Assembly (NCBI RefSeq): GCF_964340395.1
Contig: NC_135561.1
Span: 16,546,461-16,610,460 of the forward strand
Source of the DNA: Glandiceps talaboti
Lineage: Eukaryota; Hemichordata; Enteropneusta; Spengelidae
Direction: 5' to 3'
DNA length: 64,000 bases
The position numbers and the translations under genes are program-made. Positions within the stretch are counted from its first letter, which is position 1. Every line of letters starts with the position of its first letter. Positions 25,316-39,170 of this stretch are shown here, piece after piece. The notes under the pieces were generated by a model. It did no database searches, was not told where the DNA came from, and saw nothing but the letters and a program-made list of their open reading frames with translations.

Positions 25316-27388
25316 ATGTCACTCTCATATATGAAGGGACTGAGAACCAGATACAGAAACTTACTTGGGAAGGAAACAGATAAAGCAGATGCCCTTCTGA
25401 AGCGATATGTGCCCGATGATGAATTAAAGGGGACACTATGGAAAGTCAATGCAGTAACTATGAAAATAAAAGATTACTTAGAGAAATTTGAAGAAACAAA
25501 TGAAAAATTGTCACTACTTATTGAAGATAAGGGATCTGAAGAGGAAAAAGGGGGTTTTGAAGAAGAAGAAGAAACTAGAACTAGTGTAATGATAGCAGAA
25601 ATATCAGAATGTTTGGGTGAATTGTCGGCATTTGAAAGACAGTTACAAGAAAGAAAGGAAGAATGCCAGCCAGGTATCACTAAACAATTGCAATCTATGT
25701 TTGAACTTCAAACTCAAATGCAGACACAAACTAAACTACTTCTTGAAGCTCAGCAACAAGCAAATTTGTCACCACACCATACAAGTCAACATTCTCCCAG
25801 TAGTAATTCAGCAAACGTGAAACTTCCCAAACTCGAAATAACGTCATTTAATGGGGATATACTAAAATGGATTGAATTTTGGGACTCCTTTGCATCAGCT
25901 GTACATTACAATACTAGCCTTTCACCGATTGATAAGTTCAACTACCTGAGAAGTAAACTCACCGGTGAAGCATTGAACTCATTGTCTGGATTAACTCTTT
26001 CGAATGAAAACTACGAGATAGCGGTCACTATTCTTAAAGAAAGATTTGGGGATGAACAAACAGTAATTAATACTCATTATACAAGCTTAATGGATCTATC
26101 TCCATCTCCGAACCAGTTGACTAGATTACGTTCCTTACATGATGCACTAGAGAGACACTTGAGAAGTTTAGAAGCCCTTGGTCAAAACGTAAATCAGGAA
26201 ATTTTCATTTCAATGATTACATCAAAACTACCCAAGGAAGTACTTTTACAGTTAGAGATGCAGAAAGGTGCAGATAGTAGGTGGACAGTAATGAAGTTAA
26301 GAAAACTGTTTGAGTTGTACATTACAGCCCGAGAATCCGCTGAACGCCAGTCAACTGCTGCAGCTACCCCTGGTACGTATGAAAGAAAGTCAACGAATGT
26401 AACACATTATGGTACCAAACCGTACAGCAGACATTTGAGAACTTCAACTGAAGCATTGGTAGTTGGTGCAGAACAAGAATCAAGGTATAAGCAAGCTCCT
26501 AAGAAGGTATGTCGATTCTGTAATAAAGCTCACTGGAGCGATGAGTGTCAAGAATACCCCACGGTAGAAGATAGAAAGGAGAAAATAAAGGGAAGTTGTT
26601 ATATTTGCCTGAAGAAAGGACATATGATCAGAGACTGTAGAGTAGATAAAGCCTGTAGACATTGTCATCAAAGAAGAAATCATCATCGAAGTCTATGCCC
26701 ATTAAGATTTTCAACAGGTAAAAGAGAATCATCTCGTCTCATAGCAGAACCGACTTTGGATGATGGCGAACCTAGACAAGAAAGGGCACTGATGGCAGCA
26801 GGAGAAGTGGTCTTGATGCAGACAGCAACGGCACGTATCAGAAAACCAAATTCTCCACGAGACTCTAAGAACGTTAGATTACTGTTAGATACTGGTAGTC
26901 ACAGATCTTATATCACAGAAACTTTGGCAAGACAGTTAAATTTAAAGCCAGATAGAATTGAAGAAATACCCATAGTTACATTTGGTAGTGACAAGGCGAA
27001 GATAGTGAAGACCTCACTTACTAAACTACAACTTAAACTAAGAGATGGAACATTTCTAACTATGACTGTTAATATAGTACCCAAGATAACGGGAACAATA
27101 CACAGAATGCCATTAAGTATTGAGACGTGTACAAACTGGGGTTTCCTTTGGAGAGGTATCCCTCTAGCCGATGATATACCTACAAAGGTTGAGACGTCAA
27201 CTATAGAGCTACTGATAGGGAATGACTATTATCTAGATTTGATTCTTCCAGAGAAGATAAAGGTTCATGCTGGTCTACATCTCCTTGGATCAAGACTTGG
27301 TTGGCTATTGGCTGGTCGAACAAGTGGTGAAGCAAGCAACTCAAGTGAGCCTAGCATGCTGATTCTACCCATGGGCAACACGCAATGA
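25316..27388 (+). CDS. BEL/Pao Gag-protease polyprotein fragment
   Basis: This 690-residue frame starts at the first ATG (25316); the frame is open 15 codons further upstream but begins there with TTG. Residues around 168-330 (KLPKLEITSFNGD...WIEFWDSF...) are the Gag domain known as DUF1759. Residues 399-460 carry cysteine/histidine zinc knuckles, including CYICLKKGHMIRDC (CX2CX4HX4C) flanked by two variant knuckles. The protease motif LLDTGSHRSYI places the catalytic aspartate near residue 525, followed by the DUF1758-type tail LLIGNDYY...LGSRLGWLLAG. An acidic stretch lies near residues 72-86. RT should follow but the frame ends at TAG-free sequence with TGA at 27386. The integrase frame resumes in a different register, so an internal deletion removed RT and RNase H. 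Confidence 0.92.
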   Translation: MSLSYMKGLRTRYRNLLGKETDKADALLKRYVPDDELKGTLWKVNAVTMKIKDYLEKFEETNEKLSLLIEDKGSEEEKGGFEEEEETRTSVMIAEISECLGELSAFERQLQERKEECQPGITKQLQSMFELQTQMQTQTKLLLEAQQQANLSPHHTSQHSPSSNSANVKLPKLEITSFNGDILKWIEFWDSFASAVHYNTSLSPIDKFNYLRSKLTGEALNSLSGLTLSNENYEIAVTILKERFGDEQTVINTHYTSLMDLSPSPNQLTRLRSLHDALERHLRSLEALGQNVNQEIFISMITSKLPKEVLLQLEMQKGADSRWTVMKLRKLFELYITARESAERQSTAAATPGTYERKSTNVTHYGTKPYSRHLRTSTEALVVGAEQESRYKQAPKKVCRFCNKAHWSDECQEYPTVEDRKEKIKGSCYICLKKGHMIRDCRVDKACRHCHQRRNHHRSLCPLRFSTGKRESSRLIAEPTLDDGEPRQERALMAAGEVVLMQTATARIRKPNSPRDSKNVRLLLDTGSHRSYITETLARQLNLKPDRIEEIPIVTFGSDKAKIVKTSLTKLQLKLRDGTFLTMTVNIVPKITGTIHRMPLSIETCTNWGFLWRGIPLADDIPTKVETSTIELLIGNDYYLDLILPEKIKVHAGLHLLGSRLGWLLAGRTSGEASNSSEPSMLILPMGNTQ

Positions 27389-27440
27389 ATACTGGATTCC
27401 ACACGGACGCTCTGAGGTAAGAAGAATCCTTCAAAAGTGC

Positions 27441-28616
27441 ATGGTTTGTAATAAAGCTGAAGGTGGACCATTTAAGATGCCAGCAATGCCTCCTTGGCCA
27501 AGAACTAGAGTTTCACAGTCAACACCATTTACTTACACGGGACTTGACTACCTTGGGCCAATGTATATCAAGGACAACACAGAAATATGTAAAGTGTGGA
27601 TATGTCTGTTTACTTGTTTGGCAGTCAGAGCAATTCACATGGAAATAATTAGAGACTTGTCGACTGACCAATTCCTTTTATGTCTACGAAGATTTATTGC
27701 AAGGTATGGAACACCAAAGGAGGTGACTTCAGACAATGCTCCTCAATTTAAATTGGCGAAGACTACTGCAGACAAACTATGGAGAGATGTGACCGTTGAT
27801 CCTGATGTCAAAAGTTATGTAGCTGACCAAGGTATCAAATGGAACTTCATAGTAGAACTAGCTCCATGGATGGGTGGTTTCTACGAACGATTAGTTGGAT
27901 TGGTGAAGAGACCTCTCCGAAAGTCAATTGGAAAGGTATGTTTAACCTATGATCAATTACAGACTATACTGGTAGAAGTTACAGCAGTGGTAAATTCACG
28001 ACCCCTGGTGTATATAGGAGATGATATAAACTCTGGAATTACTTTGACACCGTCACATTTTCTTACAATGAATCCAAGAATTGGTATTCCTGTAATCGAC
28101 GATGATGGTGAAGACTATACTTATCATACAACTCCAAGTTCAACAGAGAAGTTACTTCAAATATGGAAAAGAGGACAGCGATATTTGAACCAGTTTTGGA
28201 AACTTTGGAAAGAAGATTATTTGTTAAGTTTGAGAGAAAGAACCAGAACTTTATTGACAGAACAAAGAATTCAAGCTCACACCAAAGCAAATGTTGGCGA
28301 TGTGGTACTTATCAAAGACAATTTACCACGTGGTGCTTGGAAATTGGGAAAAATCACATATCTTATCCCTAGCAGAGATGGTGAGGTGAGGGCAGCAAAA
28401 GTAAAGCTACCCTCTCAGAAGATTATCAATCGACCACTGAAGTTGTTATATCCCATCGAGTGTCCTGATGTTCCTGAGCAGAAGACTACAACACAAGAAG
28501 ATGATCTATTGCAGAAGAAAGATATATTATCTATACCAAGGCCAATGCGTCATGCTGCTATGGAAGCCAGGAAGAAGATGAAGCATTATATTAACTTGGT
28601 GGATAATACGGACTAA
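27441..28616 (+). CDS. BEL/Pao integrase fragment with C-terminal DUF5641
   Basis: The 391-residue frame from the first ATG is actually open back to 27363, where YWIPHGRSEVRRILQKC precedes the ATG. That is the end of the zinc-binding integrase N-domain; its CX2C is present but the histidine pair is deleted. The catalytic triad is intact: D36 (TGLDYLGP), D98 (TSDNAPQF) and E149 (GGFYERLVG), counted from 27441. The C-terminus (LWKEDYLLSLRERT...VGDVVLIKD...WKLGKI) is the DUF5641 domain typical of BEL/Pao. It would insert retrotransposon cDNA if expressed as part of the polyprotein, but this copy has no upstream RT and is frame-shifted relative to Gag-protease. Preservation of the triad suggests recent loss of function. 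Confidence 0.93.
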   Translation: MVCNKAEGGPFKMPAMPPWPRTRVSQSTPFTYTGLDYLGPMYIKDNTEICKVWICLFTCLAVRAIHMEIIRDLSTDQFLLCLRRFIARYGTPKEVTSDNAPQFKLAKTTADKLWRDVTVDPDVKSYVADQGIKWNFIVELAPWMGGFYERLVGLVKRPLRKSIGKVCLTYDQLQTILVEVTAVVNSRPLVYIGDDINSGITLTPSHFLTMNPRIGIPVIDDDGEDYTYHTTPSSTEKLLQIWKRGQRYLNQFWKLWKEDYLLSLRERTRTLLTEQRIQAHTKANVGDVVLIKDNLPRGAWKLGKITYLIPSRDGEVRAAKVKLPSQKIINRPLKLLYPIECPDVPEQKTTTQEDDLLQKKDILSIPRPMRHAAMEARKKMKHYINLVDNTD

Positions 28617-28626
28617 TTTCTACCCG

Positions 28627-28635
28627 TCTGGGGAG
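28627..28635 (+). promoter_or_regulatory. Polypurine tract next to the 3' LTR
   Basis: The purine-rich CTGGGGAG run ends directly at the 3' LTR start (28636). This is the expected position for priming plus-strand DNA synthesis. Confidence 0.6.
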
Positions 28636-29026
28636 TGTCGCGATGAGCCAATTATGTTAATTCCTAAAGTATGCAAATCAAACTGATTATATATTCAATT
28701 ACTAAATTACAGCAAATTCATCGCGATCGATTGATTGATTTAGACACTTTCATATTATTTCATATTTGTTATATATTACTGTAACTCGGATAAGACTATT
28801 ATATATATATTTGGATATTTGAACAGCATCAGTAAACAAAGACACTGAACTCCTAGTAACTGCACATACAGTTTGTGCACACCTTATATTTATATGTTGA
28901 GATGTAACTTCAAATAGGGTTTCTCCTTCCTTCATACGATTAAATACACACTTCAGTATAACCCCAGCGTTGTTGTGTAAAGGATGGTTCTAACTGTGAA
29001 GTGATGTCTGAATGTGTGTGACCACA
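28636..29026 (+). repeat. 3' LTR of the BEL/Pao element (391 bp)
   Basis: It starts TGTCGCG, ends CCACA, and is followed by the duplicated ATGGT. A TATATATAT stretch near 28800 could serve as a TATA box. Only the first 23 bp are matched at the 5' side, so the right boundary rests on the TSD and the CA terminus. Confidence 0.7.
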
Positions 29027-29031
29027 ATGGT

Positions 29032-30884
29032 AGAAAAATCTCTTTTCTTCCTTAAATTGTATTATATTATACAGTTGTAGATACCAGTGTCCACTTAGAT
29101 GTATAGGTTAGTTCAATGGATGATAAAACAATAAATTATTTTACTTTGGGGGTGTTTTTTAAGCCATTTTAGTTTTCACCCTACAAACAATCTTACTTTT
29201 AATAGATCTGTTGTGTAACCCTAAATGCAAATATTTCTAAAAGATTGTGAAATTGAGAAATGGAAGAATTTTCGCCACACTAAAATATATAAGTGCATGG
29301 CACTAAAATAAAATAGAGTCAACAAAAGAACTATTTTTTTTCTCTTTATACTGGCTTTGTATTCATAGCACTACATACTACTAAATACTGATTTAAATTT
29401 GATTGTGCTGTTTGAAACACTTTCGATTTTGGCCAATTTAGTTAGAAAGGGTTGTGGTGGAGTCTGATGTTAACAATCTAGTTTTCTTTATCCTACAATT
29501 AACTATTGATATATCCCCTCATTTCATTGATAAAAAGTGATATATGTAATTATAACTGAACTTCCCTTGAACACAACACAAGACACTACGGTTTCAATCT
29601 CAACTTTTGCATTTTCATTATATTATCAGCTGAGTCACCTGGGTATCGTAGGTTCATTGTTTGTTCGCCATCAACATTTTCTATAGCTGTGTCAGAAAAC
29701 GTTTTCTTACAACTAAATTTAATTCTGAATCTAAGAACGGCTTTCTTTATGTTTTATGTTCTAGACGTACTCAATTGGATTCTTTACAAGCCATCTATAT
29801 CTGTGATATACAAACAATTGCTTGATTTTTAAAATCCTGAGACCTTAAAGGCCACATCTATGATCAATTCATGTAAAGAATAAAGCAGATGGTACTATTC
29901 ACCATGTATGCAATGCTACTGCTTCAGTGAAAACCAACAAACCAAACTGAACATGACATACTATTAAGGTCATGAGGTCGAGGTATGGTAGTATTCTATC
30001 ACCATGGAGATCACATTTGATAAAGCGTTTTTAGTTATACCTTTGAATCGATAAGTAGATATGATTATTTTTCATATATTTTCAGTACTTTTGTATGAAG
30101 TACGATTTTGGGAATACATGACCTCCTTTGCGCCATATTAAGCAATAAATGAACACAAAATGACAAGTCGCGTGCAAGTTAACTGTTAACAGATGAAAGA
30201 TACGTGACGTGAGAAAGTTGGGATTTAATGTGATAGGTTGACCAAAAGTAATATAAAATGTAATACCTACGCAAAAATCAATGTTGTCATAGAAAGATTA
30301 TATCAACACAATAAGCAGCATGCTCGGAGCTCAAAGCATGGCTGCCTCTGTGTCACAGTAAATGTTAGCGCGAATAACGTCTAGCTTCCCTTACACTGTA
30401 AATGTAAGTTGTAAAGTAAGTAAATATAAAAATTGTGGGAGTTATCGAATTTGTGACAAAAAGATTTAACTATGGGCTAAACACAACGAAATAAACGTAG
30501 CACACATATAACAGTATTGAAAGAAAAATAACAATTAACACAAAATATTGACCAGATGTGATATTTTCTTACATGAAGAATTAATGCGATGTTTATATTA
30601 TCGATTAACACTGTTTGTAGTTTTCATTAACTATAATTTGAATACGTTTTAATTTTCCATTGGAATCTAAACGACGGCATATTAGGAGTTCGCGAAGTGT
30701 GACATACTTCATTTTTGCGTACGTGACGGTTTGACATTTACGACGTTGCCATCCTCATTGATTATTGTTGAATGACAAATGTTCAGTGGAACCAAAACTT
30801 GATGTAATTATATACGCTATGATTAATTCTGTAGACAAGTCAGTGCTTTTACCACAATTACATTTACTTAAAAACCACAGTTAC

Positions 30885-30888
<4 letters not shown>
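29032..30888. other. AT-rich unassigned stretch
   Basis: No gene, RNA or inserted element is recognised. ACCTTTGAATCGATAAGTAG at 30039-30058 is repeated exactly at 31113-31132. Confidence 0.5.
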
Positions 30889-30976
<88 letters not shown>

Positions 30977-31017
30977 GGAGAGAGGGAGGGAGGGAGGGAG
31001 GGAGGGAGGGAGGGAGG

Positions 31018-31063
<46 letters not shown>

Positions 31064-31110
31064 GATACATAGATACATACATACATACATACATACATAC
31101 ATACATACAT
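30889..31110. repeat. (AG)n-(AGGG)n-(AG)n then (CATA)n array
   Basis: About 170 bp of AG with a central AGGG block is followed by GATACATA and a CATA array. The long frames on both strands are artefacts of the repeat. Confidence 0.95.
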
Positions 31111-31265
31111 GTACCTTTGAATCGATAAGTAGCAGTTGTCTGATGATCGCGCAATGTGTGAAACTCCGAGTTACAACCAAGAAACAGTTCCAGTACTACC
31201 AAAACTATTGCGCTCTGCCACTGCGGTATAGAGCACTGTCTTAGCAGATTGATACTCACCGAGTT

Positions 31266-31355
31266 ACATACATACATACATACATGCATGCATCCATACA
31301 CATACATACATACATACATACATACATACATACATACATACATACATACATACAT
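31266..31355. repeat. (CATA)n array
   Basis: CATA tetranucleotides with a GCATGCATCCATACACA interruption near 31286. It is separated from the preceding array by 155 bp of unique sequence. Confidence 0.95.
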
Positions 31356-33250
<1,895 letters not shown>

Positions 33251-34508
33251 AACATGTGTTTTAGTCTAAAGCATAAAAGCAAACACCTTTAACCTTGATC
33301 CGATATCTTTATTGTCTGTGTACTCCATTCTTGTTACCGTCATTAATTGTACTTGTGTTTTATCTCTGAAAGAAAGACATTTTTTATTCTTACCAAGGAA
33401 TTGACTGTAGTGATCATATAGGTGTAAACGTATCCGTGACAAAAGCAAGTCCATTAGGGGCCAGCAGCTAATAGCGCCAGGTGTTAAATTATACCTGAGT
33501 GGAACAAGATATGAAAATGAAGAATGCAATGTCTTTGTAGCTTGTTTCCTGAGGGCTGATCGAGTACACCGTTGTACGATCATTGACTCCTTGTACTTTA
33601 CGATTGACTTGCCCGATAGAGATTACGATGAAACTCGATACTCTGTAGAAGTCGTCACTACCGTGAAGTGCTGATATCTACTTATACCATTTAATGCGCA
33701 ACTCTTGGAAAACTGTAAAAGATACTGTATACGCCTCGGGAACACATATCGAAAGTGGGTAAGGAAATTTCAACTTACCGCGAAGTGGTGTATCGGAGAG
33801 TACGGTTTTTAATTTACAAGCATAGTAAGGCTGTCGCTTTATGATAAAAAATTGCTGCAATTTGGATCATTTATCATCAACCCTATTTTTTTAAAACCTT
33901 TGTTGACATTAAACATGCGTTTTCACTTCGTTTAAAAAAACCCAATCATTTGCCATTGTCAGAACTTAATCCTTGCATTCAGATACAATACACAAATAAA
34001 TAAATACACTAAAATATCTAAAAAGTCTACACAATACCAAGAGGATAACTGTTGATGCCATTAAAGACATCCTTCGACATTACCAGTCCACTTGACAATA
34101 ATTGAATCAAGTTTTATTTCAATATAAAACTATTATAAACTCGGTTTTGACCACATTTTAGATAGTGATTGAATTTGTTTTCAACAGTATGGATAGGAAA
34201 TGTAAACTATAAACATTACATGTGTTTGTAATTATTTGCCATATAATATTTCTTATATCATATTTTGATCACGATTGCCAAGTGCATTACATCATCAATC
34301 GTAGGCGTCCTTGTGATTCACTAAACTCTTTGTAGAGATAGTATGACATATTTCATACCCCTATAGTATTCGTCGTCTCTTTCATGACATACCTTTGATC
34401 GTATGTTTGTATTGTATGTTGAGACTATAAGTGTAACTTATTAAATTCTGTATAAATGTTTACGTCATTTCTACTTCAGTTGTCTTTCAGATTTCTGTAG
34501 TCTATCCA
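33251..34508. other. Unassigned stretch
   Basis: No coding or RNA feature is supported. The minus-strand frame at 33266-33583 (105 codons) matches nothing that I recognise. Confidence 0.45.
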
Positions 34509-34547
34509 ACTGTCTGTCTGTCTGCCTGCCTGCCTGTCCGTCCATCT

Positions 34548-34578
<31 letters not shown>

Positions 34579-34650
34579 CGTCCGTCCGTCCTTCGGGGTG
34601 TGTGTGGGTGGGTGTGCGCGTGCGTGCATGGATGCATGCATGCTTGCCTT
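34509..34650. repeat. (CTGT)/(CTGC)/(CCGT) and GT/GCAT composite array
   Basis: CTGT, CTGC and CCGT blocks are followed by a GTGGGTGTGCG block and GCAT-rich sequence. Confidence 0.9.
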
Positions 34651-35215
34651 CATTTTACTTCTATTTTGTAACTGTGTGATCTTACTGTCCCATGTTATAA
34701 ATAATAATATGACCACACTCAAGACAAGAAGAAAATTCTCGCAAGCTCTAGCCCATCTGCATAATTTATTTTCTTTTTACAGCAAATACACTTTTTTTAC
34801 TTGTCAATAAAAGTTAGACTACACAGACAAAAGTAAAAGATATAGAGATGGCAACAAGCAAATATATAATTATCAACCGGACGATCGGTAATTGTTTTAA
34901 AGCCATTTTTATCTATCTACATTATCAATCGACTGGAAGAAATCGATAGCTTGTGAGAAGTGATAAAAAAAAATTTAGTTACGATAATAGGATGCATAAG
35001 ATAAGGTGATAATGATACCTTCGGAAGATCTGTATCTCATGCTACAGCTTTTTAAAAGGTACAATTGTTAGCGCCGAGGCTTGTCAGTCATCAATATAAT
35101 ATTGAAGGCAACAGGAGATATTATTACATATCGGTGTCTATTCTTTAATCCATAATATTCACGATGAATTTTTTAGACGTGGAGATAGCATCCAGTATTT
35201 TCTTTTCACATCAAT

Positions 35216-35412
35216 GGGGGGGGGGGGGGGACAGTACACAGATAAATATCTAGACGCACTTACCGATAGTCATACATACATACATACATACATACATACA
35301 TACATACATACATACATACATACACACACATACATACATACATACATACATACATACATACATACATACATACAAATGTACATACATACATACATACACT
35401 CACTCACTCATA
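35216..35412. repeat. Poly-G tract and long (CATA)n array
   Basis: 15 G residues (35216-35230) are followed after about 40 bp by CATA repeats from about 35271 to 35398, then a short CACT block. Confidence 0.95.
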
Positions 35413-38400
35413 TACACTCCTCAACTATAGATAACGAGTTTAACGGCTTTGTGGCGTCTGGCGTCTACATTCTTAATACCCGCTGCATGGATAGTGACAT
35501 TTTTATTAAATCATTACCGATAAATATAATATTTCATTTTCCAGATTTGACAGTCATTGGAGAGGAAATTAATTGACAATAACAATGCTAAGGTGAGTAG
35601 ACATATTTTGTGGTATATGCAAAGAAGACCATTGAATGTAGAGTGTGGCATGAGCTTTAAATTATCAAAATTATCACTATTTGAAAGCTCCGTAGTGTCT
35701 CGGTGATTTTTCAAATAACAACAGTTCGTTAAATATAACACATTGAAAGAAAGCGACATGATAATGAACAGTTAGGTAACTTATATTTGCTTTTTGCAAT
35801 GTCAGTTGTGGTTGGAATCTGACCGACAAATGTGCTTTATTTCTAGTTAACACTCGATAATTGCCTGGTGATGAGGGTATTGGTAGACATCTAATACCTC
35901 AATTACTGTAATGTGAATGAAAAAGGTTTTCAGCCGCGATGAATAGTTGTTACAGAACACCATGGGGGGTAATTTGACGTCTACTAGTGCCCAAATAAGG
36001 CCAGGCAATATGCAGTGTATAACACATCACATTCCCAGGTACGTACACTTTCTATAGTCAAAGGAAATCAGCACAGGAGTCATACAGGTTTGACTATACT
36101 TTGCAAAAAGAATATTTTACAAGACATCACCACCATGTAATAACGACTAATGCAATATAAAACCGTAGGGGGTGAGCTCGAGAGGGGGATAATGTGCACC
36201 TCTAGTAATGGGGGTCATATAGATTAGAGTGGCCAGCTAGAAGCGCTAAAGGTTGTTGTTAATTTTAGACTCCTTTCAGGCAGTAATTTCACAACCTTAC
36301 AAGTCAGCAACATTATGTACCTTTTATAAGTTACCTATGGGTTTTATGTAGGTTTTAACAGTACAGTACTTACATGACATGTAAAACTATTAGTATAAGC
36401 AGGTGAAGTATAGCAACATAGAGACAAACTAAATAATAACATTGTCACTATAACATCTACGGATAATAATTGTCACTGACGGATATTTGACTATTGTGTA
36501 GCGAATATAACTTGGCGAAAAAATGTCCCAATTGCAGCCAGTGTTGCAATCACAATCAAAAACAGAATGTCGTCCCCTCATTCCAATAATTCAAACACAA
36601 TGACCCCCCCCCCACTCCCCTTCTAATTTCAAAAATATTTTTACGCCCTCCCTCTACCAATCCACCGGTCCACCCTAGGCCGAACAAAATCAGCGTTCTC
36701 TTATTGCCTTGTTCGCCGGGCACTATAGTAGACGGACATTCACAGGTATTTGTTTATTTTTGTTTATGTAATTGTTTACATTTAAATAACACGTACAAAT
36801 CATACCCAGTGATTAAAGCGTTGAACCATCTACTAACACATAGTGATATGGGTGTTTGTATTGCTGTATTTATATATTAATTTCCAATGTGCAACCTTTG
36901 TTCAAAGTTTGTGGAAGCAATAACCCTTATTTGACATCTCGTCCTAATGTTCATGGTCATATATTCAAGACGGTTTCGTCAGACATATACGGGTGTAACC
37001 AAAATGAATTGGAGATGCATTTCTAGATTTCAAGATATATCTATTTTCACACTTTGTATATTATTCTGCTATAATTATGCTAATCTGTGAAACCTGGAAA
37101 CACCAAACCATTTTGTGCAAAGTTTAAAAGAAAATGACCCCTGCCATAATTATTGTACCCTTGGAACAGCGTCCACATCAGCTAATATGACTTAAACGTA
37201 AAGTTTGTAAGTTGGGATTCAGCTAACATAAACATTTTCATACATCCAATATGTGAGGGCTGCTCGATCGGATTTGGCAATTAAATAGACAGGAAATTAA
37301 ACGAGTTTGAAGGATTATGTTTCACTTGGGAGAGCAAACCCCGAGTATTTCAACACAAACTCGTTCACTATAAATATTAGTTATAATTTGACGTGATAGG
37401 CTGAGAACGAAACGTTCGCAGTATTTAATTAGAAAAAAGTCTTTCGAATGCTGTACAGTATCTTGCGCGTTTTTGATTTACAAATGTTGCTGATGTCGAG
37501 ATAAAACCATTCCATGGAAATTGTGGATGATTAACGTTGGAACTCCCTATTGGGTTGAGATCGAGTGGCACGACCTCTCTATAAGAAAACGCAATTGGCG
37601 ATGACATGGCGTCAAATAAGGTGATATTCGGCACCACTAGTCGCGGTCATCATCGACGTTAAGGGAAACCCTTCAGGAATGGATACTTCCACTGAGTCGG
37701 AACACTTAATTCGTTGCAAGGTTGTCTAACAATATACTATACGTACGATTCGGCAAACACATGACGTTTTTATTTCATTTTTAGCCCTTCAAACAGGTCA
37801 TTTTGAGGTCATTGTTGACATGACACGTATCATGATCATACATGTTTAAGCGGGAACAAATCGTGTTACTTCAAATGTTGCAGTTCGAAAGCTTTGTGTT
37901 ATCAATGGGTTGTATGCAAATGAGTACAAGTTTATGGTTGAGCTCGAGTGGGTGATTATGTGTCCAGACGATTCGCTGCAAATCTGGTCTTTCGAGTGGC
38001 TACGTGGGTCTGCAATTATTACTCTTTCTTATCTAAACACTATCATCAGATGGTACATACTACATGCCAACACTTTAATAGCTCTTTTCCAATGAAACGT
38101 GTGGTGGAGAATACAGTTTTACAAATTTCTACATTTGTGATCAAACTACCGTGTGAAGCAATCTTTTGAATGTTCGTACTGCAAAAAATGCCTAAATGTA
38201 ATCTAATTGTTGACACGAATGTTATATACACATGTAGAACTCAAATTCAATTGATTTGCTGAAGTAATAGTCACCTCATCATGAGTATGCCCTCTTCTTT
38301 TATATAGCTACTGACAGAATGCATGTTATTAAATCTGTAACTTTGAAAATTGTTAAACAAAAACTGCCATATTTTAATTCTACCCTATAGCGCATATATA

Positions 38401-38559
38401 ATTGCAAACTAAGATACCTTTGGCGCACGTTATGATGGTTTTTATATTGGCATAAAAAGGAATTTTTTGAATTGCTTTGTCGATAATTTCTGTATAACAA
38501 GTTTACAGTGACAGGTGCATTATTGATTTTGCATTTACTGTACAATGCACCTTAGGGAC
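35413..38559. other. AT-rich unassigned stretch
   Basis: No gene is supported. A 48-bp segment at 35545-35592 lies between CATTTTCCAG and AAG/GTGAGTAG splice-like sites but has stops in all frames, so it could only be a non-coding exon. CTATAAATATTAG near 37369 resembles a TATA box without any recognisable gene beside it. A poly-C run lies near 36605. Confidence 0.4.
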
Positions 38560-38815
38560 AACTTTCTCTGAAAATAAAACTTCTTCAATTCTCTCCAAAC
38601 TTAAAGCTTATTCCTGACCATTTTGAAATAATAAAACTCGCCGTCTTTTTTCCAAGGGAAACGTCAAGGCTTTCTTTTCCCCTAAGAGAAAACAAATAAT
38701 TCGGCGGCATTATTGGATACTAAAATAACCCACATTTTGCCATTATTTTGACTTTATTTAATGTATATTTACGGTGACCGCAGATCTGAAAATAAATTGA
38801 AAAAAGGGTATGTTT
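38560..38815 (+). repeat. Dispersed repeat family B, plus copy (partial second copy to about 39170)
   Basis: It carries TCGGCGGCATTATTGGATAC followed by TAAAA and, downstream, ACGGTGACC. A related piece with ATTCGGCGGCCATACTTTTT lies near 39127-39150, suggesting two adjacent diverged copies. Confidence 0.45.
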
Positions 38816-39170
38816 TAATGTATTTTATATTGATCGAAATATTCAGATTTTCGAGTAAGTCCTAATATATTTGAAGCCAGTCACGACAATAATTGTTATA
38901 TGTTTCACCAGCCTCATTCAATAAATAATAATCAATAACTGGCTTTATTCACCCCAACATGAATAAAAAGGATTCATTCAATTCAGAAACCAATTTCCCC
39001 TGAAAAACTCTTTCCACATTTTGCAATATATGACAGCTTGTACTTTTTGTTTACTATAGAAGAAATGTGGGGGTTCACAGTTCAGTTGTCAATACAATTT
39101 CTTATTTTTCAAAACAACCACATATTATTATTCGGCGGCCATACTTTTTGAAAATTGCGACAAGTATTTC

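Larger units (their letters stand above)
24961..29026 (+). mobile_element. BEL/Pao LTR retrotransposon, RT-less deletion derivative
   Basis: Seen: a 23-bp direct repeat beginning TGTCGCGATGAGCC stands at 24961-24983 and 28636-28658. The 5-mer ATGGT precedes the first copy (24956-24960) and follows position 29026 (29027-29031), where the right LTR ends ...CCACA. Between them lie a Gag-protease frame and an integrase frame in BEL/Pao order. Known: BEL/Pao elements encode Gag, aspartic protease, RT, RNase H and integrase, and duplicate 5 bp on integration. Here RT and RNase H are missing, and the left LTR appears internally deleted to 23 bp. Total length is 4,066 bp. It cannot supply its own RT; with most of the left LTR gone it probably lacks a promoter too (inferred). 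Confidence 0.9.

Noticed and set aside
24811-25449. Minus-strand frames upstream of the BEL/Pao gag
   Set aside because: They are antisense shadows of the 40-bp leader repeats and of gag; composition follows the repeat.
37425-37637. 70-codon minus-strand frame with protein-like composition
   Set aside because: No recognisable motif, no splice signals that I could pair, and the length is within chance for this AT content.
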